This document shows positions 11,191 through 23,293 of a stretch of DNA of 64,000 nucleotides, piece by piece. Each line of letters opens with the position of its first letter. Positions within the stretch are counted from its first letter, which is position 1. The DNA comes from Mytilus trossulus. Its lineage: Eukaryota > Mollusca > Bivalvia > Mytilida > Mytilidae. The translations under genes were made by a program, and so were the position numbers. Under the pieces are notes generated by a model. That model was not told the DNA's origin. It ran no database searches and saw nothing but the letters and a program-made list of their open reading frames with translations. Location: the NCBI RefSeq assembly GCF_036588685.1, contig NC_086382.1, forward strand, positions 61,460,987 to 61,524,986. Direction: 5' to 3'.

Positions 11191-12061
11191 CCTATTATGT
11201 CTGTTTGTTGGTCACGCATTGTTGTCAATATAATGGAAGTCATACAAGTGAGGGTTAGCTAGCTATACGACCAGGTTTAATTCACTATGTTTTACATAAC
11301 GAAATAACTCTCCTAAGGGAGGCAAGAATATGACGCTTGTTTTCCATTCGTTTGAATTGCAATTTAACCAAATTTGAATTTCACTTTCTGTTCGGTATTT
11401 TTGTTATTTTACTGTTTTCAGTTAAATGTAAGAATTGTACATTTCAGGGTATGAAGGCAAATGAGAAAAAAATCCAATTGATATCTTAGACTTTTATTTA
11501 AACTGTTCAAGTTGAGGAACAAACCTGAAATACTTTATTTAAACTGACGACAAGGAAGACGACATTTGATGATGACGACATTCAAAATGAAATAAGTATT
11601 CACATCTATAGTTAAACCTATATTTCAATATTTACATTTGACAGATAAGAATAAATGAACATTAATTGACATACGGAATGTATAAGTTAGCACATACAAG
11701 TGAGTATCTCTGATACTATATATGAAGTATTGACCAATGCTCGACAACAATTATAATAACAGAAACTGATCACTATTAAAGTAGTGAAAAGCTTTAATCA
11801 TTTCAAACAACTAAACCATACGATATAACTATCGGCAATAGTGCGTCTGAATTTTGACGTATCATTTGCTTTACATGTTTTCAATCTATCTCCTTAATAT
11901 ATTTACATGATAGAAGAAACATTGATGTAAGCTACTACATTGATATATTTTTTTTGTCACATAAGAGATATTAATAAACATAATTAATTACAATAGAAAG
12001 AAATTCGTGGTATCAAAATTAGCCTCCTAGACGATTGGAATTTGTGTATATTGTTACCTGG
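11191..12061. other. Downstream flank of the GPCR gene
   Basis: 11250-11440 holds a fragment of the 'accaggtttaa' dispersed family. The rest, adjacent to the GPCR stop codon, is AT-rich and is probably its 3' UTR. No other gene is seen. Confidence 0.45.
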
Positions 12062-13420
12062 TTAATCATAACTTTTTCTTATTGACTTGGAAACACGCCT
12101 TGTTGACAAATTAGCAATTGCAAACAACAAGCCTTGAATACTGCAAGTAATTATAAACAAGTATTCCATAAACTCAGTCCGAACAACGGCTCCCAGTACT
12201 CCAGTTACCCAAAATGCACCTGTCACGATGCTTATTCGCACAAACACTAAAATGAACTTAAAAGAACTTGACTTCCGGATGTGACGTGTCTCATATGACT
12301 GCTTAGTAATTACCAAAGCAATACACATTAGACTGACTACATTGATGAGAACCGACAAACCTATCGGAGCAGATACAAAGATTAAGTTAGCGGGATACCC
12401 TGTAGGGAAGCAAATACTCCCGCTGTAATCAAGATTAACACCAGGAATAACCAAATCAAGTATCACTGCAGGTCCTACAAATATAACTGGCAACAGAAGA
12501 CCAAGCACTGTAAGATACGCTTTCTTGTTTTTTATACCAAGTGCATGTGCATTATTAGCTGACATTTGTCTTATATTATGACACATATAAATCAGGGCAA
12601 CAGACTTGAATGAAAACACAGACAGCCAAAGGTAGTGGAGAACAACACCTACGGTATAGCAGACTATATAATGATCATTGGCGCCAACACCCACCATGAA
12701 TAAAATATCTGAAAGTAACAAAGCAATGGATAAATTTTCTACGTTTGAACCAGGAATTGTTTTATGCATTCCGAACTTTCTGTGTACAGTCAGATATACA
12801 GTTAAAGCAATAATAGAAGCAGCCATACCCGTATATGTTATAATATTCTTCCTAAAATCCTGTGATGTTAATGTTTGATCCAATTCATTCCAACACGTTA
12901 CCTTTGTGACTATCATAGCTGCTGTTTTTTCCTCTAATTCAGATTCAATCGAATAACTGTCACATAGTTGTTCACTGAAGCTCGTTTTGATGCTGACATT
13001 TACCTCTTTATACGACAGACCAGTGCTATTTAATGATGTACCATTAGTAATATTCTCATTTAACAACCTCTCCAATTTAAATGTGGAAAACTCGAAATCA
13101 TGGCTGGTTGACGATTTAATCCTCATGAACCATAAACAGTTGTGTAGTTTAGTTTCAAATTTTAGCATTTCAATTGAATTGAGCTTCTTGATGATTTTTA
13201 GTCGCATATTGATTGGAGTAACATAATGTGTTTTATTCTTTTTATATGTTCGATATACGCTCATACCCAATGTTTCAACATCTCGCCGGAACGACCATGC
13301 CAGAACCAGCTGAATTTGTTTTATCATTTTGACCTCCAGTGCAAACGAATGCAGCCAGTGAACTATTTTATCTATACGATAACCAGTATACAATTCAGTC
13401 TCTATGCAGAGTTTGTTTAC
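12062..13420 (-). CDS. GPCR exon 2: stalk, seven membrane segments, short tail
   Basis: Acceptor ttcttttctcttag is excellent. The exon continues in frame VNKLCIETELYTGYRIDK, so the true reading begins upstream of any Met. About 190 residues of stalk precede TM1. The paired Cys before TM1 (CWNEL) and the TM7 motif SIQGLLFAIANL agree with family-B receptors. The cytoplasmic tail is very short (RRVSKSIRKSYD). Confidence 0.88.
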   Translation of the reverse strand, partial: VNKLCIETELYTGYRIDKIVHWLHSFALEVKMIKQIQLVLAWSFRRDVETLGMSVYRTYKKNKTHYVTPINMRLKIIKKLNSIEMLKFETKLHNCLWFMRIKSSTSHDFEFSTFKLERLLNENITNGTSLNSTGLSYKEVNVSIKTSFSEQLCDSYSIESELEEKTAAMIVTKVTCWNELDQTLTSQDFRKNIITYTGMAASIIALTVYLTVHRKFGMHKTIPGSNVENLSIALLLSDILFMVGVGANDHYIVCYTVGVVLHYLWLSVFSFKSVALIYMCHNIRQMSANNAHALGIKNKKAYLTVLGLLLPVIFVGPAVILDLVIPGVNLDYSGSICFPTGYPANLIFVSAPIGLSVLINVVSLMCIALVITKQSYETRHIRKSSSFKFILVFVRISIVTGAFWVTGVLGAVVRTEFMEYLFIITCSIQGLLFAIANLSTRRVSKSIRKSYD

Positions 13421-15897
13421 CTAAGAGAAAAGAACGACATTTAAGTACATACAATGTTTAATAATGGTGTGTCGCCACTGCTCATGATCAGATTAAAGAA
13501 GAATTTTGCACTAAAAGACAATGAAAACCCATTACGCTTATGAACGTGATGTCCAATGCATTTTGTTGGCTGACTTGTTTGATGACAAACAATGATATAC
13601 TGACCTACAATCTGAGACAGCATTTGTAGTTGTTTTCATATTATTCACGAAAACACGAGAACCTATATGACCAAAAAGGACTACGAAAATAGTGAAATTC
13701 AACTTTGCCTTAGAGAGGTAATAACTTGATCGACATGTTGTAGATAATCATTTGGGCCGCAATAGCGCCCGTTCGATAGCATGCATAGTCTTATACAAAC
13801 TTATTCCCCTGTATTGTTATTAATAAAATTGCACATCAAAATATGATTTTACAATTGCTTGGAATTATCAGAACACAAAAATGAGTGGGAAATAACAAAA
13901 GCTATTTGGTGCTCATAAATCAAAGATAAACATCAAACAGTTATACAAAAAAAACAGTAGAAAATTAGTTCTGAATAACTGAAAACCTTATTCACGTTTG
14001 TGTTGATATCAGATGCTTCGGAATTGCTACAATCGGTGCTTATACAATTATACGGAGATAGCTGCCAAGTGCAAATACATGGTAAGTAGCAGTGTTATAT
14101 TCAAACAACAGGAAACGTTATACATTCAAATGCAACTGTTATATCAGATGAACAGAAGGTTCTCAAGTATTGCTTTTAAATATTTCATCACTTTGAAGCC
14201 ATTTTACTGAAATATTGTTTGAATTCAATTCCAAAACTTTCTCTAAATCTTAAAGACGTCAAAGACACACTCATGTGTTGCAATATAAGATATAAATGTC
14301 GTCAGTAGTCAGCACTTCGGTGTTGACATGAATATCAATTATATGGTCATTTTTATAAATTTTCTGTTAACAAAACTTTGAATTTTTCGAAAAACTAAGG
14401 ATTTTCTTACCCCAGGAGTAGATTACCTTAGCCGTATTTGGCACAACTTTTTGAAATTTTGGATCCTCAATGCTCTTCAACTTTGTATTTATTTGGCTTT
14501 TTAACTATTTCGATCTGAGCGTCACTGATGAGTCTTATGTAGACGAAACGCGCGTCTGGCGCATAAAATTATAATCCTGGTACTTTTGATAACTATGTTC
14601 TATACATAAATATGATCAATTCGAGTTCTTAGTACAATATAAGCCTAAAGTAACTCTAATATGTTTACATTACCTTGTTATTACAGTACAGATTCCTTTC
14701 TGTAAACGAGAACACCACCGATAGCGGAAACCAGTTATACCACTGACCAAATGAATCACTTGATCCCAAACATGAACATCCATAATCAGGAGGAACACAA
14801 AACACATTCATATATAATTCCCGCTTTCCAATCATTGCACGAACAACTGGATTCATGTAGTAATTAAAGCAGTTTTCTGTATTTTCTACCTTTGGTTCAT
14901 TAAATAACATGCATTGCCGAACTGCAACTGTTTTCGGAGGAATAAATTCCATATGAACATCTTTAAACTTGTTAGATTGATAAAGATTTAAAACTTCAAC
15001 TAGTGTATGCAACATTGTCGTGTTAACTTCCATTGCAAGATACTTTGAATGAACATTTGAAAAATTTACTGAAAAATGTTGAAAAACAGTCACCCCGTTG
15101 CATTCAGCACAAAATTGATTTTGGTAAACAACATTATCCTCGCTTGCAACCCATGGTCCAACTGTCAATACATCATTTGAACGACACTTCAAATCAATGT
15201 CTGTGCTCGTGAACACTTCTGGACAATTCTTGATAATGAATATACCATCGATTCTATCTTTTCTAGATGTATGTGGTGAACATTTGAAATTTAAATTGAC
15301 ATTTACTGTAGACTGATTGATATGATCAGCGTCAATACAACAATCATTATAATATGTACAAAAATCATCACATCGACAAAAAGGAATAGACAAATTAGAA
15401 ACATGTTTGCACGTACCATACTGTGAACATGGGTCCAAGCTAAGCAGATCCATTTTCCCCTTTGTGACAAATAACGAAGTCATCGTAGACATATGTCGTA
15501 AGGGATCGTTTTCGATATAGTCCATAGTAGAAATGAACCTCTTTCCAAAGGTATATTGTTTACCAGATTGAACAGACAAGTCAGTATTGCTCTCAAATTG
15601 TGTAGTTTCTGTCGTTGACACGTTACATCGTAAGGGAAGATCTAGCCCTAGGTTTGTGAGTGGTAGAATACTGCTGCAGTTGTCGGAAATGTTTGCTGAG
15701 TTATTGAATGTTAAACGGTTTGACGAATTATGCCCATATTTATTATCAGTTGTCGGTTCATTGACATTTGTTGTCAGTTCGGTTAAATTGTGTAGATATT
15801 TCGAAGTGCTATCATTTATTCCCATACAAAAAGTAAACGAAAACAGCAAAATTAATAAAGTATTTGTACATACAGATTCCATTGTTTTTACATCCAT
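12062..15897 (-). CDS. Somatomedin-B / seven-transmembrane family-B GPCR
   Basis: Two exons (15897-14674 and 13420-12062) join in phase 0 to give an 860-residue receptor. The N-terminus has a signal peptide (hydrophobic LLILLFSFTFCMG near residue 25), a Ser/Thr/Asn-rich stretch with many N-glycosylation sites, and a somatomedin-B-like knot at about residues 157-190 (CRCDDFC, DCC). A Cys-rich ectodomain follows, then seven hydrophobic segments from about residue 600 (TM1 IITYTGMAASIIALTVYL) with HKTIPGSNVENLSIALLLSD typical of the secretin/adhesion/Methuselah superfamily. No HLT/S-type GPS cleavage motif is seen before TM1, so it resembles Methuselah-like receptors more than cleaved adhesion GPCRs. 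The ligand is unknown. Confidence 0.88.
13421..14673 (-). other. GPCR intron
   Basis: Contains a copy of the 'gcgtctgg' repeat family at 14305-14597. Otherwise it is AT-rich, with no exon-like signal in phase with the neighbours. Confidence 0.6.
14674..15897 (-). CDS. GPCR exon 1: signal peptide and somatomedin-B ectodomain
   Basis: Begins MDVKTMESVC. A second ATG follows five codons later, and either would leave the signal peptide intact. The donor is AAG|gtaatg immediately after LYCNNK. At 1224 nt (408 codons) it is unusually long for a first coding exon. Cysteine spacing C-x5-C...C-x-C-x3-C-x5-CC in the somatomedin-B region is conserved. A TATA-like ctatatata lies about 40 nt upstream of the ATG. 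Confidence 0.87.
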
Positions 15898-17849
15898 TAA
15901 GTCAGTGGTTTTTATTGTGTATTACTTGTATATATAGTATATGTATGGACAAATGGAAATGCCATGATCGTGTCATTTCCATTATGTTATAAGTTGTTTG
16001 ATCTGTCATTATATGGAAGCTTTTAAGGAATTTTCTTTTTTTTTTTTAAGTCTCACGAATTCAATTAAAAGTAATATTTTAATATAATAAGGAGGTGCGT
16101 TGCCATTATATTTTTTTAAATTTTTAATGGAAATGTGCATTAATTTTTTGGCAGCAACATGAGCAATGAATCCTTCGAATCACGATTTTAAAGATTATGT
16201 TCATAAAAGTTTTTTTTCTTCTTATACTAATAATGGGACAATTGACTGATATACTGTTTAGCTTGTCTAACCTAATTTGATATCAATATGAAAATACTAT
16301 TTATAAAGGAAAGAAAGACTTTTCATAGAAAAAAATGTGTTTTTGTCTTTTATTGACTCTGTAGAGTCATATAACCGTGGAAATCCAATTCAAGAGCACT
16401 TTCATTTTTGAAATCCACATCTCAAAAAGAACCATTTTAACAGGATTTGGACACCTTCAGGTTTGCTAAAGGTTTGCCATTTCTTTTGTAGGATGCACAG
16501 TTTCTTTTTCTGCTCTTATATATTGATATTAAATAGTAGGGAGACTATTAAATACCACATGTAAGGGAGTCTATCAGATGATTGCCCGTAAAGAACGAAT
16601 ACCTTGAACAAAATTAAATATCATAATATACTAAAGCTCCCCAATTATGTAACATATTTATTCGGATATCTAAAATGTTTTGAATGATAAATACGCTTAA
16701 AGTCATAAGAAACCTCAAGTTAAAAAAAAATATGCATATGTTTTTTATAACTATATGGATAGTTTTCATTATACAACTTATGTACATATACTTTTTTCTG
16801 AGGAAAATTCTTTAATTTGTCCACATTTAGAAGAAGTTTACTTATTTTTAATTACTTTCTTCCAGGAAGCAATTTGCCGACATATTTTTCGTATCCATAA
16901 TGACTCGAGCGTAACCCTCCTCGTAAAAATTCGGTGACCACAATACGCATGGATCTGTCATTGAAATAAACAAATATCTGATTACACATGTTAAACACGT
17001 GCTCAATACCCATGCTTTTTGTGATTTGTTTACTATAAGATGACAATCGGTAAAACTCGGCTTCAAAACACTGCATTTAATGAGCAGCCATATTTGTTTA
17101 ATCATAACAAACAGAGAGAAAAAAATTGACGATTATATGATATATTTGCGACAATAATGATAAAATCGTGCACAGAGGAATAAGTTTATGATGTATACAT
17201 GCATTGATTCAAGAATTGGACAAACATTATTTTACACCACTCACTCGTTTCATATGACTTTAATAAATACTGATATTTTAATGAGAACTTGCTGCAAAAA
17301 GTGGTCAAATAATGCGAACGTCTATTAGAATGAATGTAGGGTAACCGTTCGCTCCGGACCGCCACTATATTAGTATCAGTTAAAATATTTAAAGGTATAT
17401 TTACAGTTGAATTTCAATCCAATGATTCAATATATTTGCATATTTAAACGTTTACATTAAAGGGAAGTAATAATTGTACTCAACAAAAATATATTCAAGT
17501 ATCAAAAGTACAAATGCTAAAATAAAAAAAGCATGCCGATATGCACGAGAAAAGAACTCATACAGATAGAAATACTTCGAGAGTTCTTATTATAAAAAAA
17601 TATGATATTGCGGGCACATATAATAAATTTCTGATTAAGTTTTTACAATAGAACCATTTTGTTTTAAATGGAAATTCCGCGAATTTTTACTTATCATCTA
17701 ATTATGTTCATCTTAACATAAAAAACACATTTGATAATAATACTAAAACGTACTCCTTTTGAACAATATTTTAGTTAATTACAGGTAAATATCGATATGC
17801 TAGTCCTTATGAGGACCCCCTAATCCCTATTGTTGTTTTTGTCTTATTT
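15898..17849. other. Intergenic, no gene seen
   Basis: AT-rich region upstream of the GPCR. It has poly-T runs and short open frames only, without recognisable protein features. Confidence 0.5.
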
Positions 17850-18035
17850 TTCAAACGTTGTTGTTTGTTTTTTGTTTTGTTTTTTGTTATTGCACTTCTG
17901 TGTTATGCTATTTCGTTGTTTTCCTCTTGTAGTTGAAATGTTTCCCTCGGGTTTAGTTTGTAACTCGGATTGGTTTTCTCTCAATCGATTGATGACTTTT
18001 GATCAGCGACATACTACTGTTGCCTTTATTTAACA
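17850..18035 (+). repeat. Dispersed 'tttccctcgg' repeat fragment
   Basis: Words 'gtttccctcgggtttagttt', 'tctcaatcgat' and 'catactactgttgcctttatt' recur at 34615-34700 and 31370-31410. It is a fragment of a common dispersed element. Confidence 0.65.
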
Positions 18036-18879
18036 CTCCCCTTATACTAATGATCCACATCTTACAGGCTTTAATTCATTTACAGCCCGTCTCATTTGTT
18101 TAACAGAGATGTTGTTCACTGGCCTATCTCATACAATCTCTGAATATAGTTCACATTGGCACTAATATTGATTTTGTCATTAGCAAATTAAAACATAACT
18201 AAATTTCATTATCTTTTGAGGCGAGATGTATAGGGGACACAGCCACGTTAACTTTTATTTCTATAGAAGTCGCTCTTCACTATACTACTACCTGTCGATA
18301 CATTTATTTTTGGCATTGCACAAGTCATGTCTTCTCTGACTATTAATGACGTTAAAATACTAAATCCCTGTGATGTGTTTTAGTCGATTTTAGTCTCTGA
18401 TGCATGATTTTTTACTATTAATTGGTTTTGGCTTTTAACTAGCTGTCAGTAACTGCGAGTACTCTCAAATCGTATTTTCTTGTTAATTCGACCTGTTGAT
18501 ACTGTTTATAATGCTTTTTTGTCATTTTTTATTTATATGGATCTTGGCTGTATACCAGCTTTGATTATTTGTAATATCTTCAATTTTTTACTTATTCTTA
18601 CAACATTTGTATAAACTTCAAGATTATAAAAAACCGGTTTTTTTCTAAAGTGAACATTGATTGGTTAAATATTTCTCAGTGTTTGAATTTGTTTGATAGC
18701 CTTTTGGTCATGACTGTTTGTCTCTAATATTTAATTAACTGTGCATTTGTATTCAGATATCGCAGATCAAATTTATTCGTTCTTTGTGTAATCATACGTT
18801 TTTTGATTGAGTTAAGTCTGCTAATTGATATTTTATCGTATGTTTTTATATGTTGTGATGTTATGCTATTGTTTCAGAA

Positions 18880-19216
18880 AAAGGGAGAAGGTTTGGGCCC
18901 ATTAAAACGTTTAATCCCGCTGCAAATGTTTGCACCTGTCCTAAGTCAGGAATCTGATGTACAGTAGTTGTCGTTTGTTTATGTAATATATACGTGTTTC
19001 TCGTTTCTCGTTTTGTTTATATAGATTAGACCATTGGTTTTCCCGTTTGAATGGTTTTACACTAGTAATTTTGGGGCCCTTTATAGCTTGTTGTTCGGTG
19101 TGAGCCAAGGCTCCGTGTTGAAGGCCGTACTTTAACCTATAATGGTTTAATTTTCAAATTGTTATTTGGATGGAGAGTTGTCTCATTGGCACTCACACCA
19201 CATCTTCCTATATCTA
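18880..19216 (+). repeat. Near-complete copy of dispersed 'gtgagccaaggctccg' family
   Basis: Runs from 'ggtttgggcccattaaaacg' to 'accacatcttcctatatct'. The reverse complement is present at 46299-46600 over essentially the whole length. Internal markers are 'tgtacagtagttgtcgtttg' and 'agattagaccattggttttc'. Confidence 0.82.
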
Positions 19217-19748
19217 ATCATATTATTGTTGTAATAACAAGTACAAAATAGATAAAACGGTACCCGTACATGGTAACCTCTTATCTATTGTTAGCTGCCT
19301 TATTGATTTGGCTTTTTTAAACTATTTTGTATGAAACGCCACTCGTGTGTAGACAAAACCTGGGTCTGGTGTTCCAAGTTTTGTTTTACTATAGTATTCA
19401 ATATCAAAACCGAGATATTTTATTTGTAAAATCCTATTTTCCCAATAATTCCTACTTATTAAATTACTAGTACATAATTCAAAGATATGACAATCAAATG
19501 TTCTTTTCTGTTATACATCAGTTTAGATATTATTCACGGGTACGTTGACATATCAGTAGCACAGTTCAATTTTCTTGACTAATAAAGAATTGATATGAAA
19601 TGAGAAGTATAGGTAGATGCTCCAATGTTTATATTGCACGCTGTGAATATGTGTAGAAGGAACAGAGGCACTCTTTACTATGCTGTGCTATTATCAGAAT
19701 AAGTTCCATCATTGGTAAGCACCAACAATGAAAAATCTTTACAATAGT

Positions 19749-19962
19749 TTTCGAAAAACTAAGGATTTTCTTACCCCAGGAGTAGATTACCTTAGCCGTA
19801 TTTGGCACAACTTTTTGGAATTTTGGATCCTCAATGCTCTTCAACTTTGTATTTATTTGGCTTTTTAACTATTTTGATCTGAGCGTCACTGATGAGTCTT
19901 ATGTAGACGAAACGCGCGTCTGGCGTATAAAATTATAGTCCTGGTACTTTTGATAACTATTT
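19749..19962. repeat. 'gcgtctgg' repeat family copy
   Basis: Closely matches 14395-14595 (shared 'cgaaaaactaaggattttct', 'gtagacgaaacgcgcgtctg'). The minus strand keeps a fragmentary open frame (KVVPNTAKVIYSWGKKIL), as in the other copies. Confidence 0.75.
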
Positions 19963-22900
19963 ACATCATATTTCCTTTCACAAGATCAGTAAGATACCGT
20001 CTTCTTGTTTGAGGAGGACGACTAAACAGTTATCATAACCAAGCATTGCTTGTAGCAGTCACTTTTTCCGTCTAATAGAAAAGTAATAAGACTGCTGTAC
20101 TAATTTCATTTGAAACGTTATTAAAAATTTGACAATATTATGCATACAAAAGATGAAAAGAAAAACAAACATTCATCTTTCCGTTTAACTTTTCCTCGGC
20201 CTTCGGTATCTCTGTTGATTTTACTTTTTTTGTAATATTTGATTTGTCTTTCCATGTTGATTTATGAGATTTGAACTTCTGTAACCATAACGTATTTCTG
20301 TTGAAAACATCCTTTAAAACCATTAAGATGAAAATAACATTAACGGAAATAATTTCACTTTGTTCACTGCTTGTAAATTTAAGGACACAATTTCAATGAT
20401 GTAAACATAACCATCAAAATTGTTTTATCACCAAGTTTCCATGAAAGTAAAGATATTATAACGGACACACGTAAATGAATTTCTTACCTTATATATAAAG
20501 AAAAATATTAAGAATATATCAACTTATTTTAGCACTGGATTGGTGATCAACAGGTTCCCAACGATTTTATTAGCTCAGGACCCAGTACTTTGGTGTTGGC
20601 TGATTTATCAAACGTTTCCGGGCATAAAGAGACACTTTTGAAAACATATTCAGGCATTTAAACGCCATTGCCGTTCAATAGTTTGCATGTGAGCGTTTCC
20701 AGGTGATTGTGAAATCCAGTAGAACACTTAAAACGAACATAATGTGTAAGGGTTATTTCATTAACTATCAATGGGTTGATATAACTGTTGGGGTAACTGT
20801 AAGTTCCCGATTGCATTACTTTAGTTAAGTAACAAGTACTTCGGTATTGGCCGTTTCATATTTAGTTTATATCATTCTTTAACTTATTGTTAGTTTGTAA
20901 ATTTAGAAATGATTAAGAAATATTCTTCGCATGCACGAACACATGTGATGTCATTGAGAGCATCTATTATTCAGCAAATCGTAATCAGACGTGTTACCAT
21001 CGTTTAGAGTGTTAAAGTATGAGACAGTTGATAAAATTGCAAATTTTGCTACATTGATATCCATTAGAACAGCGAATTTATGATTGCATTCACAAAGTAA
21101 AACCTTTGTTCAACAAAAACTAAGCGATACCAAATGTTGAATAAGTTGTAGAGATCAATGTTTATTTGGCAATTGTCAATGGCAGTCAGCAGGGTTTAAA
21201 CACATCATTTGTTCGAACTGTAAGTCAAATGCGTTTTGTTAAAATATACTTTAACACTTGTATGGTCTTTTAGACAATGTTGTTTGTGCTGTATTTAGAT
21301 CCCTCCACAACGAATGTTTTGTTCATGCACATGGAAATAAATTGCTATTTTTAATCCAACGCAATCATAGGTTTGAATTACCGTTGTTTTCAATTTAAAC
21401 ATGTTTGTATATATATCTTATTGTTTTCATATGCATTAGACACAATAGTTTAAAATCTAAAATATTTCATTTTTATTTAGTCGATGCCCTGTAGGTGGAG
21501 TTTTTAAAGCCGAGAATTTCACCAGCCCAGTGGTCATCACTTCTGTGTTGACACGAATTATCACTGATATTGTCATAATTATAAATTAACCGTTTACAAA
21601 ACTTTTAATTTCTTCTGAAATACTAAGACTTTTGTACATCAGAAATAAATTATCTTAGCTGTATTTGGCAAAACCTATAGGATTTTTTTATCCTCAATAC
21701 TCTTCAACTTCGTACTTCATTTGGACTTTTTAACACTTTTTATTTCGAGCGTAACTGACGAGTATAACGTAGACGAAACGCGAAAATACAAAATTTTAAT
21801 CATGGTATCTATGATGAGTTCATTTGTACATGTATGAAACTATTTATATTTAGTAGGCTTAAACGAAGTATTATCTGTTTTGTGCAATTGATGACTGAAT
21901 TACCAGATTTGAAGGAAAATATATTATCACACCGTGTTAACGAATTTGGCGAGACATATAAGCATAATACACTATTACTGAAAGTGTCGAAAGGACGGGT
22001 AGAAACATAAAATCGAACATCACTATTGGTTGCAATGTAACCAAATTTGATGGAACATATATATCGGTACTAGCTGACAGTGCTTTTAGAGATAAGATCT
22101 TACGACGCCATTGCTGATAGCTTAACATATATGGTGCCAAATGGTGACCCATATAATTACTCGACCCTTTTCTCTCTCAATAAAATATCAGTTCAATTGA
22201 CAAGCTACATACGCGTTTGTAGAGCGCTGAGAAATATCATCATGTTGCTGATAGTAATAGCAATACAATCTTACAAAGATATATCCAAGTTTTACGAAAA
22301 AAATCGTAAGAATTATAACGTTGACAAATAACAATCTTGGTTATATACAAATTTTACATTTTAATATTATGAAAAGTTTTGAAGCATAAAAATAAATAAA
22401 ACCACAATCAAATATAATAAACATGACAAAGTAATATAAAAAAAAATTCAGTATGCACAAAAAATCAATACATAAATAAATACATACACATGAACTGAAC
22501 AACGAATCATACAAAGATATTTATATTCAAACGAACATGATTGACAAATGCATGTCCAAATTTTAAAAAGTTTTTGAAACAGAGTAGCAGCTGGAAAAAA
22601 CATGAAATCTATTAGTATATAAACAAATGTATTTTTTTTTTAGTCAAAATTAAGTCAATTACAATAATGGTAAATTATTTCTAATGTAACTGAACATATA
22701 GTTGATGGATGAAATACGCTAAAAGGGCTGTAAATTAATTATTTAATCTAACATTTAACTCCAAAATACCGAATCATTTTAGTCATAATGTAATTAAGTA
22801 AGTAAAACTGAAGTTACATAAGTTTCTTCTCCCAGTTTGGTTGGAAGAGGTTCCAATATATCACAAAGTAAGATAGCTGTTTACTGTTTAGAGATATATA

Positions 22901-23129
22901 CGCACCACCAAAATAGGAATGCGACAGAGTGGATGTCCGGCTAATTATTAAAGGTAATACGATGACCTATAGTTTCTAACCTTTTCGTCTATCTGGTGGA
23001 AAGTTATGTCATATGCTATCATTCCAGATCTTAATTTTTTTAATGAAGTAAAACACACTCAGTCTGGATTTTAACTGTTCATGGCTTTCATTAACTATTA
23101 TATTTTAAAACAAACAGCACATTCTTATT
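19963..23129. other. Intergenic, repeat fragments only
   Basis: 21490-21830 is a diverged 'gcgtctgg' family copy. The remainder is AT-rich with short, unrecognised open frames. No gene is supported. Confidence 0.5.
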
Positions 23130-23293
23130 CTAAATACGTTCATAATTATCATATTCTCTTCTATTACCAATACATGGGCTTATAAAGAACAAGTACCCGT
23201 CTTTTATTAAACCAGGAAGAGCTGCCCAAAAAGTGGCATTAGGTATAAGTTGTAGGCCAGACACTCCTAATACAGCTTTCTTGTATAGTAAAC
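23130..23293 (-). CDS. M6PR: M6PR-like terminal exon: cytoplasmic tail
   Basis: Acceptor tttcttttttcag, stop at 23130-23132. Joined to the previous exon it continues VVG|LLYKKAVLGVSG as in CD-MPR tails. The tail ends EYDNYERI with a possible YxxPhi motif; there is no acidic-dileucine motif of the vertebrate type. Confidence 0.72.

Noticed and set aside
12678-13444. Three plus-strand open frames of 66-79 codons
   Set aside because: They are shadows antisense to GPCR exon 2.
15587-15937. 116-codon plus-strand open frame
   Set aside because: It is antisense to GPCR exon 1, which has a signal peptide and domain evidence.
22080-22331. 83-codon plus-strand open frame (SYDAIADSLTYMVPNGDPYN ...)
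   Set aside because: It has a protein-like look but is overlapped by an equally open minus-strand frame and has no recognisable domain. Possibly a retroelement relic.
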